NCBI GenBank assembly: GCA_017640785.1
Contig: JAEPPZ010000011.1
Span: 105,691-169,690 of the forward strand
Direction: 5' to 3'
From: Balneola sp.
Lineage (GTDB): Bacteria > Bacteroidota > Rhodothermia > Balneolales > Balneolaceae
Length of the DNA: 64,000 nt
Under the pieces are notes generated by a model. It was given only the letters and a program-made list of their open reading frames with translations. It did no database searches and had not been told where the DNA came from. Within the stretch, counting starts at the first letter, position 1; the number at the start of each line of letters is the position of its first letter. Shown piece by piece: positions 43,716-54,112 of the stretch. Both the position numbers and the translations under genes were made by a program.

Positions 43716-44716
43716 GAATTCTTTACGGAGTACAAGGAACGGGACATGGTCATATAAGCAGAGCAAAAGTAATTATTCCATTATTGAGAGAAATAGCCGA
43801 TGTAGACGTATTGATAAGTGGCTACAATTTTAATCTGGAGTTGGATGGAAAAATTGCATTTAAAAAGAGAGGAATAAGCCTTTCTTATGATAGCAAAGGA
43901 GCTATCGATATTTTGGAAACAGCCCGGGCAATCAAGCCGGTTCGTTTTGTTAAAGATATGCAGGAAATCCCGGTTCAGGAATACGATTTCGTGATCTCAG
44001 ATTTTGAACCGGTCACTGCATGGGCAGCACAAAAGGCTGGTGTACAGTGTCTAGGGTTAAGTCATCAGGCAGCATTTCTTTCTGAAAAAACTCCACGCCC
44101 CCCAAAAAAGTCAAAAGTTGCAGAAGGCATCATCAAACATTTTGCTCCGTGTGACGGAGCCATTGGAACTCATTACAAAAGATATGATGATTTTATAGAG
44201 CCACCGATTCTCAGGCCGCTTATTAAAGAATTAAATCCAGTAGTTGGGGGACATATTACCGTTTATCTCCCTGCTTTTGATCACGAAACATTGGTCACAA
44301 TATTCAAGCAAATTCCGGAAATCAGATGGGAGATATTTTCTTCAACTTGTGATGTGGCGTATGAAAAATACAACACAAAGGTTAATCCGGTAGGGAATGA
44401 TAGTTTTTTAAAAAGTTTTGAAAGCTCATTGGGACTTCTTTGTTCGGCTGGTTTTGAAGGTCCCTCAGAAGCTATGTATCTCGGGAAAAAACTATTAGTG
44501 ATACCTATCAGGAATCAATATGAGCAAATTTGTAATGCTGCTGCATTGGAAGAATTAGGAGCCCGAGCCATTTATAGTATCAAACCGGATTTCACAGATC
44601 AACTTAGAGATTGGATCAGAAACGGGAAGGTAATTCAGCTTAATGAGATATGTGATGAAAAGAAGTTAGTACAAAAGATTGCTGAATTCGGAATGAGAGA
44701 AGCTGTTTCAGTATGA
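43712..44716 (+). CDS. GT28-like glycosyltransferase (MJ1255 type)
   Basis: A 334-residue cytoplasmic or membrane-associated protein with a GT-B fold. It starts MRILYGVQGTGHGHISRA, the N-terminal motif of the MJ1255/VC2487 family, and has the C-terminal donor region LLCSAGFEGPSEAMYLGKKLLVIPI, as in GT28 enzymes. The sugar and acceptor are unknown. Coupling to the LpxH-like phosphoesterase suggests a joint role in a glycolipid or surface glycan pathway (inference). Confidence 0.85.
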   Translation: MRILYGVQGTGHGHISRAKVIIPLLREIADVDVLISGYNFNLELDGKIAFKKRGISLSYDSKGAIDILETARAIKPVRFVKDMQEIPVQEYDFVISDFEPVTAWAAQKAGVQCLGLSHQAAFLSEKTPRPPKKSKVAEGIIKHFAPCDGAIGTHYKRYDDFIEPPILRPLIKELNPVVGGHITVYLPAFDHETLVTIFKQIPEIRWEIFSSTCDVAYEKYNTKVNPVGNDSFLKSFESSLGLLCSAGFEGPSEAMYLGKKLLVIPIRNQYEQICNAAALEELGARAIYSIKPDFTDQLRDWIRNGKVIQLNEICDEKKLVQKIAEFGMREAVSV

Positions 44717-44718
44717 TC

Positions 44719-45249
44719 TTATTCTTTTAGATAATTTTCGCGGATAATTTCAAGATGGTGTAATTCATGCCCTGCAATGATAAATGCCAAAGCTCTTACG
44801 CTAAATTCAACTTCACTGGCTAAACCTGTTCTACCAATCATTTCTTTAGTCATATTTTGAAATAGATGGATAGTTGACGTCCGAACAGCTAAATATTCGT
44901 TACAAAGGTTTGCAACAGATCTGGAGTTATAATTAGAGTCTTCCATCCACTCGTCCTGATCCATTCCCGGAAGCGGTGTTTTATCGCCTCTGCTGATTGA
45001 TAATGCACGATACGCGAATACACGTTCCGTTTCTATCATATGACCGATCATCTGTTTTAACGTCCACTTTCCATCGGCATAAGGAGTTAACGCTTTGTCT
45101 CCCCGAATGGCATTTGCTATGGTATAAAACTCATGCATTTGGGAGTTTAATAGTGAGATCACATTCTCCTTAGGGACATTATTAACATAGGAAGAATAAA
45201 AGTGAGCGTATTCCGATGACTTTGGATACTCGTTATCCCAGTTTTTCAT
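44719..45249 (-). CDS. DinB-family protein
   Basis: About 176 residues from ATG 45249 (MKNWDNEYPKSSEY); an upstream ATG at 45300 adds an unlikely Cys-rich extension and would start inside the terminator. It has the DinB/YfiT four-helix pattern: GKWTLKQMIGHMIETERVFAYR, then a C-terminal IAGHELHHLEII. The His residues in these helices form the usual metal site. DinB proteins are often thiol transferases or stress proteins; no specific substrate can be given. Ends convergent with the glycosyltransferase gene. Confidence 0.88.
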   Translation of the reverse strand: MKNWDNEYPKSSEYAHFYSSYVNNVPKENVISLLNSQMHEFYTIANAIRGDKALTPYADGKWTLKQMIGHMIETERVFAYRALSISRGDKTPLPGMDQDEWMEDSNYNSRSVANLCNEYLAVRTSTIHLFQNMTKEMIGRTGLASEVEFSVRALAFIIAGHELHHLEIIRENYLKE

Positions 45250-45298
45250 AGTTAGATAATTATTTGCTGTACAATATATAGTTTGAACTATAAAGCAC

Positions 45299-45330
45299 AA
45301 AAAAACCCGATTCTTTTTTACAGAACCGGG
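45299..45330 (-). terminator. Intrinsic terminator of the M16 gene pair
   Basis: On the minus strand, cccggttct and agaatcggg (one mismatch) form a stem followed by seven T, just after the second M16 gene. Confidence 0.88.
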
Positions 45331-45347
45331 CTTAGAATGTTAACAGA

Positions 45348-47411
45348 TTAATTAATTTCTACCGACTCAACCTTAGAGCTTGAAGTAACCTGACCGTTAG
45401 ACATAAATTCCTGTGCAAAAGAGTAAGCTACTCCATTGGTGACTTTCCAATCAGAATAAGATGATACAGTCTCAACTTCCTGACCCACTTGAGGGTCGAA
45501 AACTGTTACTTTTGAATATGCCGGTAGTGCAGTTGCAGGATCAAGCAAGAAAGTAACGCTACTTGTAGATTCAACCTTAAGAGATACATATTTTTTACCA
45601 TTCATCTCTTCCATTCCCAAGTACTCAGCTGACAGGTTATCTGCCTTTAATGCTACATTTATGTAACTGTTTTTAACTTCGTCTACCATAGGCTTTGTCA
45701 TAGCGGATGGCAGAGCTTGTTCCTGTCCCATCATCACCATTTTACCGGCTCCATTTTCCACCACCATTTGCATAGTTCCCTGTGGAGTTTCGAGAGTAGC
45801 GTCAATACTATAATCAGAGTATGATATGGTTGCAGTGTTCTTGATAGACATGGTACCACCCGGTGTTGCCTGATTTATAGTGCTTACGGTTGTGATGGTT
45901 TCTAAATCAGTTCCCGGAGCTATAACAGCGTCAGCCATTTTTCCGAGCCATTCCTTTCCTTTTGCGGCATCACCGGAGGCTTCCGCTTTATCTGATTTTG
46001 GAGTTGGAATGGTGATATCAATTTCATTCACGTTTCCGTATTTCTGTAACTGATCACCCACTTCTTCTGCATTACCAACAACAAGGATCTGTACTTTATC
46101 AGGATTTAAATAATCTTTTGCTACATCCTGAATATCAGAGACGGTTACTTTTTTAAGGTCTTCCACATATTTATCAAAAGCATCTTTTGAAAGACCGTTG
46201 TATTCATTGCTGATTCTTTCATTCAGAATTTTTTGTTTGCTGTCATATCTGAATACTAATGAATTCAGGAAGCGATCTCTGGCATCATCCAGTTCTTTTT
46301 TGGTAACGGGATTTGTTTGCATTTTCTCAACTTCAGCAATCAGTGCATCAATTGCCTGAGCCGTAGTTGAACTTTTTGTCATTACAAACAGAGAAAAAGT
46401 CCCGGGGTAATTGATATTACTTCCATAACCGCCACCAACAGCGTAAGCAAGACCAAGATCAGTTCTTACAGTTTGGAATAAACGTCCTGCAAACCCACCA
46501 CCAAGAATCTGATTCATCATCTGAAGTTTTGCATAGTCCGGATTCTCTCTCAATCCACCAATATGGCCTACCAGTACATAGCTCTGGTTTACATCAGATT
46601 TGTTAATGAAATTAACGGTTGATGGATAGCTGTAATTTACTTCAGGGTAGATAAGATTGTTTTCAGTTCCTGCAGGTAAACTTCCGAAAGCTTTTTCAAG
46701 TTTCCTTTTCATCTCTTTGGTGTCAAAATCACCAATAACACCAAAGGTCATGTTGTTGCCAACAAAGGCTTCTTTATGGAAAGCCACTATATCTTCCCTT
46801 GAAATCGCATCAAGAGTAGCATATTCTATTTGGCGTGTTAGAGGTGAGTTTTCCCCATAGATCAATTTACTGAACTCTCTGTTAGCGATGCTGCCCTGAT
46901 CATCATTTCTTCGGGATATTCCGCTTTTACGTTGAGTTTTAGAAAGCTCTATTTTGTCTTCCGGAAAAAGAGGATTACTAACCAGATCAACAAAAACCGG
47001 TAACAATTCATCAAAGTCTTCTTTCAGAATGTTCATAGAAGCACTTCCCGATCCTTGACCTATAAAAGTGCTCATGAAAGCGGCTTTGTCTTCTAACAAG
47101 ACATTTAGTTTATCTGCGGGATAATTTTCAGATCCACCTTCACGAATTAACGCTCCGGTCATACTGGCAAGACCTTCTTTTCCTGCCGGATCTTGCAAAC
47201 TTCCTGTTCTTATAGTTGCTGAGACTCGAATTAAGGGAAGTTCTTTATCTTCAACTAAGTAGAACTTGATTCCATTATCCAGTTGAAACTCCTCAACATC
47301 AGCTTTTTTGAATTCATTAAGCTTGGGATATTTGATCTCATCATATCGCTTTTGAGCCGCTGCGGTTACAGCAAACATCATAAGTAAAGTAAATAAAAGT
47401 GTACGTTTCAT
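45348..47411 (-). CDS. M16 family peptidase-like protein, non-catalytic partner
   Basis: About 687 residues from ATG 47411 (MKRTLLFTLLMMFAVTAAAQ), a signal peptide; an upstream in-frame ATG at 47423 adds four residues. It has two M16-type halves (FQLDNGIKFYLVEDKELPLIRVSATIRTG and the later QSYVLVGHIGGLRENPDYAKL) but the position of the HxxEH zinc motif reads MTGALIREGG, so it lacks the zinc site. A further ~200-residue C-terminal domain follows. It is encoded 24 bases after the catalytic partner, as in MPP-like alpha/beta pairs. Confidence 0.88.
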   Translation of the reverse strand: MKRTLLFTLLMMFAVTAAAQKRYDEIKYPKLNEFKKADVEEFQLDNGIKFYLVEDKELPLIRVSATIRTGSLQDPAGKEGLASMTGALIREGGSENYPADKLNVLLEDKAAFMSTFIGQGSGSASMNILKEDFDELLPVFVDLVSNPLFPEDKIELSKTQRKSGISRRNDDQGSIANREFSKLIYGENSPLTRQIEYATLDAISREDIVAFHKEAFVGNNMTFGVIGDFDTKEMKRKLEKAFGSLPAGTENNLIYPEVNYSYPSTVNFINKSDVNQSYVLVGHIGGLRENPDYAKLQMMNQILGGGFAGRLFQTVRTDLGLAYAVGGGYGSNINYPGTFSLFVMTKSSTTAQAIDALIAEVEKMQTNPVTKKELDDARDRFLNSLVFRYDSKQKILNERISNEYNGLSKDAFDKYVEDLKKVTVSDIQDVAKDYLNPDKVQILVVGNAEEVGDQLQKYGNVNEIDITIPTPKSDKAEASGDAAKGKEWLGKMADAVIAPGTDLETITTVSTINQATPGGTMSIKNTATISYSDYSIDATLETPQGTMQMVVENGAGKMVMMGQEQALPSAMTKPMVDEVKNSYINVALKADNLSAEYLGMEEMNGKKYVSLKVESTSSVTFLLDPATALPAYSKVTVFDPQVGQEVETVSSYSDWKVTNGVAYSFAQEFMSNGQVTSSSKVESVEIN

Positions 47412-47446
47412 AATAATATTCATTGGTTTAAACTCTATTGATGTAA

Positions 47447-48955
47447 TTAGGAATCTGCTTTAACAGTAGCTCCGACTGTGCGGGTTTGTTTGATGAGGTA
47501 TTTATTAGCAACTCGTTGTAAGTCGTCCAATGTTACATCGTTGTATCTTTCCAGTTGCAAAAACACATCTCTCCAGTCTCCTTTAGTCATATAGGTAGAA
47601 GCAAAGTTGAGGGCTAAACCTGTGTTATTAGCTAAACCACGGATAATGCCTGCTCTGATGTTAGTTCTGGCTCTGTCCAATTCTTCCTGGGTGATAGAAC
47701 CATTTTTCACGATCTCAATTTCATCGTAAATTCGTTGCTCTAAAGTATCCAGTTCTACTCCCTGGTTCGGCACAGCAAGAGTTAAGAATAAAGATCCAAA
47801 TCTCGTTCCCGGAAAACCATTGAATGCAGCAACCTGAAGTGCTAGTTTTTCTTGTTCAACAAGTTTTTGATATAACACAGAAGTTCTGCCACTTGAAATT
47901 ATATTTCCAAGTAATGAAAGTGCTTCAAAATCTTCATGAGAATCTGAAACTCCATGATATCCAATGAGCATAATTGGTTGAGAGTTTCCTTCGATAGTAA
48001 ATCTACGCTCGCCTCGCTGAGTAGGCTCAACAGTAGTTACAGGTGGAGCCACCTTTCCTTTTCCTCTGAAATCACCAAAGTATTCTTCAGCCAGTTTTTT
48101 CATTCTTTTCGGATCCACATCACCTGCAATAGCGATGGTGATGTTACTTGGAACATAATATTTGTCATAAAAATCACGAGCATCTTCAATGGTAGTTGCG
48201 GTGATGTCTGAGTTCCACCCAACAACCGGTCGACCGTAAGGGTGAGCGGTATACGCCACTGCTACAAACTCTTCAATTAAACGCCCGATAGGATTGGATT
48301 CGGTTCGCATTCTTCTTTCTTCGCGAACTACTTCCTTTTCCACATAAAACTCTCTGTAGGTAGGATTTTTAAAACGATCCGCTTCTAAATTAAACCAAAG
48401 TTCTGCTTTATTGGAAGGAAGGCTGTAATAATAATTTGTAAGGTCAGAACCTGTAGAGGCATTTAATCCGGTACCACCATTATTCTGTATGATCTCTGAG
48501 AATTCATTATTTACAACAAAGGTTTTTGCTTTTTCTTGCAACTCCTCAAATTTTGCCCATTTTTCAGAAAGTATATTTTCATCCGGATTAGAACTAAATT
48601 TTTCCTGCAACCAGGCTTTATAAGTTTCATCCATTTCGGCAATTACTTTTTTCTCTTCATCCCAGTTAGTCGTACCAATGTATTTAGTACCTTTGAATGC
48701 CATGTGCTCAAAAATGTGAGCTATTCCGGTATTACCAACTGGCTCATCAGCTCCACCAACATTTACATGAGTATAAAAACTGGCAACCGGCGCTTCGTGG
48801 CGCTCGATGATAATAAAATGAAGTCCGTTATCAAGCGTGAACTCAGTAACTTTTTTCTCAAACTCTGCGAGGTTTTGAGCGCTTGCCTGATAGCCGATCA
48901 TCCCGGAGAGAAGAACCGTAGAAAGAAGCACTCGAATTGATTTATATAAACGCAT
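47447..48955 (-). CDS. M16 family zinc peptidase, catalytic partner
   Basis: A 502-residue exported peptidase with signal peptide (MRLYKSIRVLLSTVLLSGMI). The inverted zinc motif H80-I-F-E83-H84 lies in TGIAHIFEHMAFKGT, and the third ligand Glu in EKEVVREERRMRTESN. The C-terminal half has the M16 GNIISSGRTSVLYQKLVEQ segment. It likely forms a clamshell dimer with the following gene product in the periplasm and degrades small peptides. Confidence 0.92.
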   Translation of the reverse strand: MRLYKSIRVLLSTVLLSGMIGYQASAQNLAEFEKKVTEFTLDNGLHFIIIERHEAPVASFYTHVNVGGADEPVGNTGIAHIFEHMAFKGTKYIGTTNWDEEKKVIAEMDETYKAWLQEKFSSNPDENILSEKWAKFEELQEKAKTFVVNNEFSEIIQNNGGTGLNASTGSDLTNYYYSLPSNKAELWFNLEADRFKNPTYREFYVEKEVVREERRMRTESNPIGRLIEEFVAVAYTAHPYGRPVVGWNSDITATTIEDARDFYDKYYVPSNITIAIAGDVDPKRMKKLAEEYFGDFRGKGKVAPPVTTVEPTQRGERRFTIEGNSQPIMLIGYHGVSDSHEDFEALSLLGNIISSGRTSVLYQKLVEQEKLALQVAAFNGFPGTRFGSLFLTLAVPNQGVELDTLEQRIYDEIEIVKNGSITQEELDRARTNIRAGIIRGLANNTGLALNFASTYMTKGDWRDVFLQLERYNDVTLDDLQRVANKYLIKQTRTVGATVKADS

Positions 48956-49124
48956 TACGATATATTTAATAATAATTTAGATTGTAAGATAGAGACCCTT
49001 TAAAATGAATGATTTTAAGTCAAAATCAAAAGTTTTTGTTAGCAAAATTAGTACGGTAATTACATTTCTTTAGTTACCTGTTTTCTTGTTATTTTGTCTG
49101 AAATTTGAACTTTTATCCTAACTC

Positions 49125-50534
49125 ATGTTCTTCCAACAAATTTTTGAAGAAAAACTAGCCCAATACGCCTATTTGATCGGTTGCCAGAAATCGGGCGAAG
49201 CCATTATAGTAGACCCAATGAGAGATATTGATCGCTATCAAAAAATTGCAGCAAAAAATAAGCTTAAAATTGTTGCAGCTACTGAAACTCATATTCATGC
49301 GGACTACTTATCGGGTCTCAGAGAATTTGCAGAAAATGGAGTTAAGATCCTGGTTTCTGATGAAGGTGATAAAGACTGGAAGTATGAATGGGTAATTGGT
49401 AGTAAATATGATCATCAATTATTAAAAGATGGTGATGAATTCAGTATCGGAAATATAAAATTTACGACCGTTTACAGTCCAGGTCATACCCCGGAACATA
49501 TCAGCTTTTTGGTAACAGATGGTGCTACTACTGATGAGCCAATGGGATTACTTTCCGGAGACTTTGTGTTTGTAGGTGACGTTGGTAGACCTGATTTGCT
49601 TGAGACTGCAGCAGGAGAAGTGGGAGCTATGGATGAATCTGCTAAGACGCTGTACAAGTCGATCGAGAAGTTTAAAAAGATGCCGGAATATTTGCAGCTT
49701 TGGCCGGGACACGGAGCCGGTAGTGCTTGTGGGAAAGCACTCGGGGCTGTGCCTGAATCAACGGTTGGCTATGAGCAGAGATTCAATGGTTCCATAAAAG
49801 CAGCAATCTCAGAAAAGGATTTTGTGGATTACATTTTGGATGGGCAGCCTGAGCCTCCGTTATATTTCGCAAGAATGAAAAGAGATAACAAAAAAGGACC
49901 GAACATCTTAGGAGAAGTTCCTGTTCCGGAAAAGAAAAGCATCCAAAGTATGATAGGGGCTACACGCACATCCAACGCTGTTATTGTGGATACCAGAACC
50001 GATAGAATGAAATTTATGAATGGGCATATTCATGGATCTCTATACGCTCCTTTCAACAAAACATTTAATACTATAGTCGGGTCGTATGTTTCTGATGACG
50101 AAGATATTTATTTGATCATTGATGAAAGTAAAGTTGAGGAAGCTGTTATTGACTTAATAAGAATAGGTTTGGATAACATAAAAGGATATTCAACACCGGA
50201 AGAACTTGTTGAATTTGAAAACGAGGGCGGCACATTATTTTCTACTGAAACTATCAATTTTGAAAAAGTAGATGAGTTAATGCCTACAGGAGATTATAAT
50301 TTGATGGATGTCAGAAAGAAATCAGAATTTGATGAAGGACACCATCCACAAGCTTTAAACATTTCACATACAAGACTAGTGGATCGTTTAGAAGAGATTC
50401 CGACTGACAAACCGGTTATGGTTCATTGTAAATCAGGAGCCAGAGCAGCAGCAGCTTCTGCACTATTGGAGAAAGAAGGATTTGTAGTTCAGTATATCAA
50501 TGATGCAGTTGATCCATGGCTTTCAGGAAAGTGA
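49125..50534 (+). CDS. Metallo-beta-lactamase fold persulfide dioxygenase with two rhodanese domains (CstB-like)
   Basis: A 469-residue cytoplasmic protein. Residues 1-240 are an MBL domain of the ETHE1/persulfide dioxygenase type (THIHADYLSGL, YSPGHTPEHISFLV, GDVGRPDLLE). Residues ~270-365 are a rhodanese domain whose active-site loop lacks Cys (LIIDESKV), and ~370-469 a second one with C435 (VMVHCKSGARAA). This order is that of CstB, which oxidises persulfides to thiosulfate. It implies sulfide or polysulfide detoxification. Confidence 0.9.
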   Translation: MFFQQIFEEKLAQYAYLIGCQKSGEAIIVDPMRDIDRYQKIAAKNKLKIVAATETHIHADYLSGLREFAENGVKILVSDEGDKDWKYEWVIGSKYDHQLLKDGDEFSIGNIKFTTVYSPGHTPEHISFLVTDGATTDEPMGLLSGDFVFVGDVGRPDLLETAAGEVGAMDESAKTLYKSIEKFKKMPEYLQLWPGHGAGSACGKALGAVPESTVGYEQRFNGSIKAAISEKDFVDYILDGQPEPPLYFARMKRDNKKGPNILGEVPVPEKKSIQSMIGATRTSNAVIVDTRTDRMKFMNGHIHGSLYAPFNKTFNTIVGSYVSDDEDIYLIIDESKVEEAVIDLIRIGLDNIKGYSTPEELVEFENEGGTLFSTETINFEKVDELMPTGDYNLMDVRKKSEFDEGHHPQALNISHTRLVDRLEEIPTDKPVMVHCKSGARAAAASALLEKEGFVVQYINDAVDPWLSGK

Positions 50535-50573
50535 TAAGTGATTAAGTAAAGAGTACTTTTTTAAATCACTTAT
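50534..50573. terminator. Hairpin between convergent genes
   Basis: Perfect 10-bp arms ataagtgatt and aatcacttat with T-rich loop. It lies between the CstB-like gene and tag. Confidence 0.55.
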
Positions 50574-50603
50574 TCACCTAATAACTTATTTACTTATCTC
50601 TAG

Positions 50604-51167
50604 TTAGCCCCTGCAAAAGCAATCTACAGTATGGTCATTCACCAATCCACATGCTTGCATATGAGCGTACATGATCGTGCTCCCTACAAATTTAAATCCA
50701 CGCTTTTTTAAGTCTTTACTTAATGCATCTGATTCCGGAGAAGTAGCCGGGACTTCACTCATATTTTTCCAATTATTTACGATGGGTTTTCCGTCAACAA
50801 ATTGCCAGATGTAGTTATCAAAGCTGCCAAACTCTTTCTGTACTTCAAGGAATTTTTGAGCGTTGATTACCGCACTTCTTACTTTTAGTTTATTTCTAAT
50901 AATTCCTTCAAATTGAAGCAATTCCTGAACCTTTCCTTCATCATAAAGCGCAACTTTTACAGGATCAAAACCTGCAAAGGATTTCCGATATCCTTCTCTT
51001 TTTTTGAGTACAGTAGCCCAACTTAATCCGGCTTGAGCCCCTTCCAGAATCAAAAACTCAAAATGGGTTCGGTCATCATGGACAGGAACACCCCATTCCT
51101 CATCATGATAGGTTACATATTCCTTAAATTGTCCCGTTGCCCACTCACATCTTTTTTTATTATTCAT
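50604..51167 (-). CDS. tag: DNA-3-methyladenine glycosylase I
   Basis: A 187-residue base-excision repair enzyme of the Tag family, which removes 3-methyladenine from alkylated DNA. Visible: C7 and H21 at the N-terminus (KRCEWATGQF, VTYHDEEWG), LILEGAQAGLSWATVLKKRE with the catalytic Glu region, and the C-terminal H-x3-C (VNDHTVDCFC). C7, H21 and the C-terminal His/Cys match the four Zn ligands known in E. coli Tag. Length and start are normal. It is divergent from ppc, 86 bases apart. Confidence 0.95.
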   Translation of the reverse strand: MNNKKRCEWATGQFKEYVTYHDEEWGVPVHDDRTHFEFLILEGAQAGLSWATVLKKREGYRKSFAGFDPVKVALYDEGKVQELLQFEGIIRNKLKVRSAVINAQKFLEVQKEFGSFDNYIWQFVDGKPIVNNWKNMSEVPATSPESDALSKDLKKRGFKFVGSTIMYAHMQACGLVNDHTVDCFCRG

Positions 51168-51253
51168 ATAATTTTGTTTGAACCTAAAAGCTTCAAGAAT
51201 TATTAGTTATTTTAGAGTACTCAAACTCACTCACAAAAATCAAACTGAATTTA

Positions 51254-54049
51254 ATGCACTGGAAAGATACTGTACAGGAATTGGCCGTAGAAAGCGGGAT
51301 CAATGAGAACTTGGCAAGACAAATTAATATGCTTACAGAGTTTTTGGAAGAATTGGCAATAGATCAATTCGGAGAAGAATTTGTAAAAACCCTCGGCAAA
51401 TTACCGGTATTGGCAAAATCAGCATTAGAAGATAATGACCCTAAAGCTCAGGATGAGATTGAGAGCTATGCTTCAAATCTTAGTTTAAGTGATGCTAAAG
51501 AAGTATTAAGGATGTACACAACATTCTTTCATTTGGTGAATTCTCTGGAGCAACATGAAATTAGCAGAATAAACAGAGAGCGTGAATTTGAAGAGACAAA
51601 GGAGTATCCGAGAAATGAAAGCATCGCTGAAGCTATATACTCTCTGAAAAAAGATGGATATTCTTTTGATGAAGTTATTGACGTATTAGAGCAAATTGAT
51701 ATTCAACCGACCATAACCGCACATCCCACAGAGGCTCAGAGAAGAAGTATTTTAACCAAACAGCATCAGATAACTTCCATGATCAACAAGCTGGGGCATG
51801 GTGTTCTCACTGCTGATGAAACCAAATTGCTAAAGAAGGACATTGGAAATCAACTCCGTTTGCTTCAACTAACGGATGAAGTACGTGCAGAAAGAATGTC
51901 GGTAGAGGATGAAGTAGAAAACGGGATGTATTACTTCACAACAACCATTTGGGATGCTATTCCTACCATTTATAATGACATCCGAATTGCTTTGGAAACT
52001 TATTACGGCAAAAGTGCTGAGCTTCCTAATATCTTGAAATACCGTTCATGGATCGGTAGCGACAGAGATGGAAATCCGAATGTTACTTCTTCAGTGACTT
52101 GGGAAACGATTTTAGAGCAACGACGCACAGTGCTTACAAAATATATGGAAGAACTTAACCTGTTGAGAAGGTATTTGAGTATTTCTTACAAGGAAATTTC
52201 AATTTCTGAAGAACTGAAAGCATCTCTCAAAGAGGAGGAGATAGCAAACCCACTTCCTGATGTATATGAAAGAAGATATCAAAGAGAGCCCTACCGCAGA
52301 AAAGTGACACACATGATGCAGAAGGTTCAAAAACAGATCGATATTCTTTATGCGGAAAAGCCTCAGGTTCTCAGAGTTGCTGAAGAATATACTGCGAAAG
52401 ACTTTATAAGCGATCTGATGCTGATTAAGAATAGTTTAGTCGGATCTGATTTAGAGGAGCTCGCAGAACAAGGGAAGCTAAGAAACCTGATTGACAGGGC
52501 GTTGACTTTCGGCTTCCATCTGAATGCACTGGATGTTCGCCAGCATAGCAAACTTCATGAAGAAACTGTGGAAGAGCTTTTTTCCAAAGCCGGTGTACAT
52601 AACAGTTACTCTTCATTGTCAGAAGAAGAGAAAATAGATTTGTTGTCCAAAGAACTGAAGAACCCCAGACCTTTAAGCACTTTTAGGAGCGAGCGTTCCG
52701 AAGTGGCAGAAAAAGTACTTTCTGTATTTGAAGAGATCAAGGATATGTTGCTTTTGGATATCGATTCTTTCGGTGGCTATATCATCAGCATGACCCACGG
52801 AGTTAGTGATATGCTGGAAGTGTTGATCCTTGCCAAAGAAATAGGATTGTGGAGTTATATTGATGGAAAGATCCAAACCGATCTGGATATAATCCCGCTT
52901 TTTGAGACCATAGAAGACCTGGAAGCTAGTAGCCAATTAATGGCTCAGATGTTTGAAGATGAAGTATTTGCTAAGCAAATAGAAGCAAGAGGCAACTTTC
53001 AGGAAATAATGCTGGGATATTCTGACAGCAATAAAGACGGCGGTTACTGGATGGCCAACTGGGCACTGGATAAAGCTCAGTTTGATCTTGGAAGTGTATG
53101 CAGAAAATTCAATGTGGACTTCAGGTTGTTCCATGGACGTGGTGGAACTATTGGAAGAGGTGGTGGGCAATCAAACAAGGCAATCCTCGCAATGCCTGCA
53201 GTAAGTAACAATGGTAAAATCAGATTTACGGAACAGGGTGAAGTGTTGTCATTCAGATATTCATTGCCGGAAATTGCTCATCGGCATTTAGAGCAGATTG
53301 TTCATGCAATGATTCATGTTACCAAAGCACAGAAAACTGAAACCGGTTACTTAGAGGATTCTTCAGAAAAGAAAATAATGGAAGAACTCTCTCAGTTGAG
53401 TATGCAAAAATACCGATCATTAATTGACGATGATCTGTTTTGGGACTGGTACTCTTCCATTACGCCTATAGAGCATATTGGAAAGTTACCAATTGCTTCC
53501 AGACCTGTCTCAAGAGGAGGTTCAGGGAAAATGGTTTTCGATAACCTAAGAGCAATTCCATGGGGCTTTGCATGGACACAGGTTCGATATAACATTCCCG
53601 GATGGTTTGGGATCGGAGAGGCATTGAAAACAATGTTGTCAGATTCTGAAGAAAATGGTGAAATATTCAAAAAATGGTTTAATGATTGGGTGTTTTTCAG
53701 AACAGTACTTGATAACAGTCAACGAGAATTGGCAAGAACTCATTTAAAAACTGCTGAAATTTATAACAAAGATGAGCAGAAGTTTCATAATCAAATTGCA
53801 AAAGAGTATGAAAGTGCAAAAGAAAGTATTACTCAAATCGCAAAAATCCAGAACTTTTTAGACCATAACCCCGTTATACAGAAGTCGATTAAGTTTAGAA
53901 ACCCGTTCACTTATCCGCTCAATTTTTTGCAGGTGGAATTGTTAAAAAGATGGAAAAATGCCGAAAGTGAACAAGAAAAGAATGAGTTGACCGAAGTAAT
54001 ATTTCTGAATATTAACGGAATAGCTTCAGCTATGCAGAGTACCGGGTAA
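51254..54049 (+). CDS. ppc: Phosphoenolpyruvate carboxylase
   Basis: A 931-residue anaplerotic enzyme that carboxylates PEP to oxaloacetate. All family signatures are visible: ITAHPTEAQRRSIL (with the catalytic His) near residue 155, MLGYSDSNKDGGYWMANW near 585, and LFHGRGGTIGRGGG near 620, the glycine loop that holds the carboxyphosphate intermediate. The C-terminal residue context ends in NGIASAMQSTG, like other PEPCs. Likely monocistronic, divergent from tag. Confidence 0.95.
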   Translation: MHWKDTVQELAVESGINENLARQINMLTEFLEELAIDQFGEEFVKTLGKLPVLAKSALEDNDPKAQDEIESYASNLSLSDAKEVLRMYTTFFHLVNSLEQHEISRINREREFEETKEYPRNESIAEAIYSLKKDGYSFDEVIDVLEQIDIQPTITAHPTEAQRRSILTKQHQITSMINKLGHGVLTADETKLLKKDIGNQLRLLQLTDEVRAERMSVEDEVENGMYYFTTTIWDAIPTIYNDIRIALETYYGKSAELPNILKYRSWIGSDRDGNPNVTSSVTWETILEQRRTVLTKYMEELNLLRRYLSISYKEISISEELKASLKEEEIANPLPDVYERRYQREPYRRKVTHMMQKVQKQIDILYAEKPQVLRVAEEYTAKDFISDLMLIKNSLVGSDLEELAEQGKLRNLIDRALTFGFHLNALDVRQHSKLHEETVEELFSKAGVHNSYSSLSEEEKIDLLSKELKNPRPLSTFRSERSEVAEKVLSVFEEIKDMLLLDIDSFGGYIISMTHGVSDMLEVLILAKEIGLWSYIDGKIQTDLDIIPLFETIEDLEASSQLMAQMFEDEVFAKQIEARGNFQEIMLGYSDSNKDGGYWMANWALDKAQFDLGSVCRKFNVDFRLFHGRGGTIGRGGGQSNKAILAMPAVSNNGKIRFTEQGEVLSFRYSLPEIAHRHLEQIVHAMIHVTKAQKTETGYLEDSSEKKIMEELSQLSMQKYRSLIDDDLFWDWYSSITPIEHIGKLPIASRPVSRGGSGKMVFDNLRAIPWGFAWTQVRYNIPGWFGIGEALKTMLSDSEENGEIFKKWFNDWVFFRTVLDNSQRELARTHLKTAEIYNKDEQKFHNQIAKEYESAKESITQIAKIQNFLDHNPVIQKSIKFRNPFTYPLNFLQVELLKRWKNAESEQEKNELTEVIFLNINGIASAMQSTG

Positions 54050-54112
54050 AAAATAAAAAATTACAGTAATTCTACTTTACCTTAACAAGAAAGCTTTTAT
54101 TTTGTATGAACT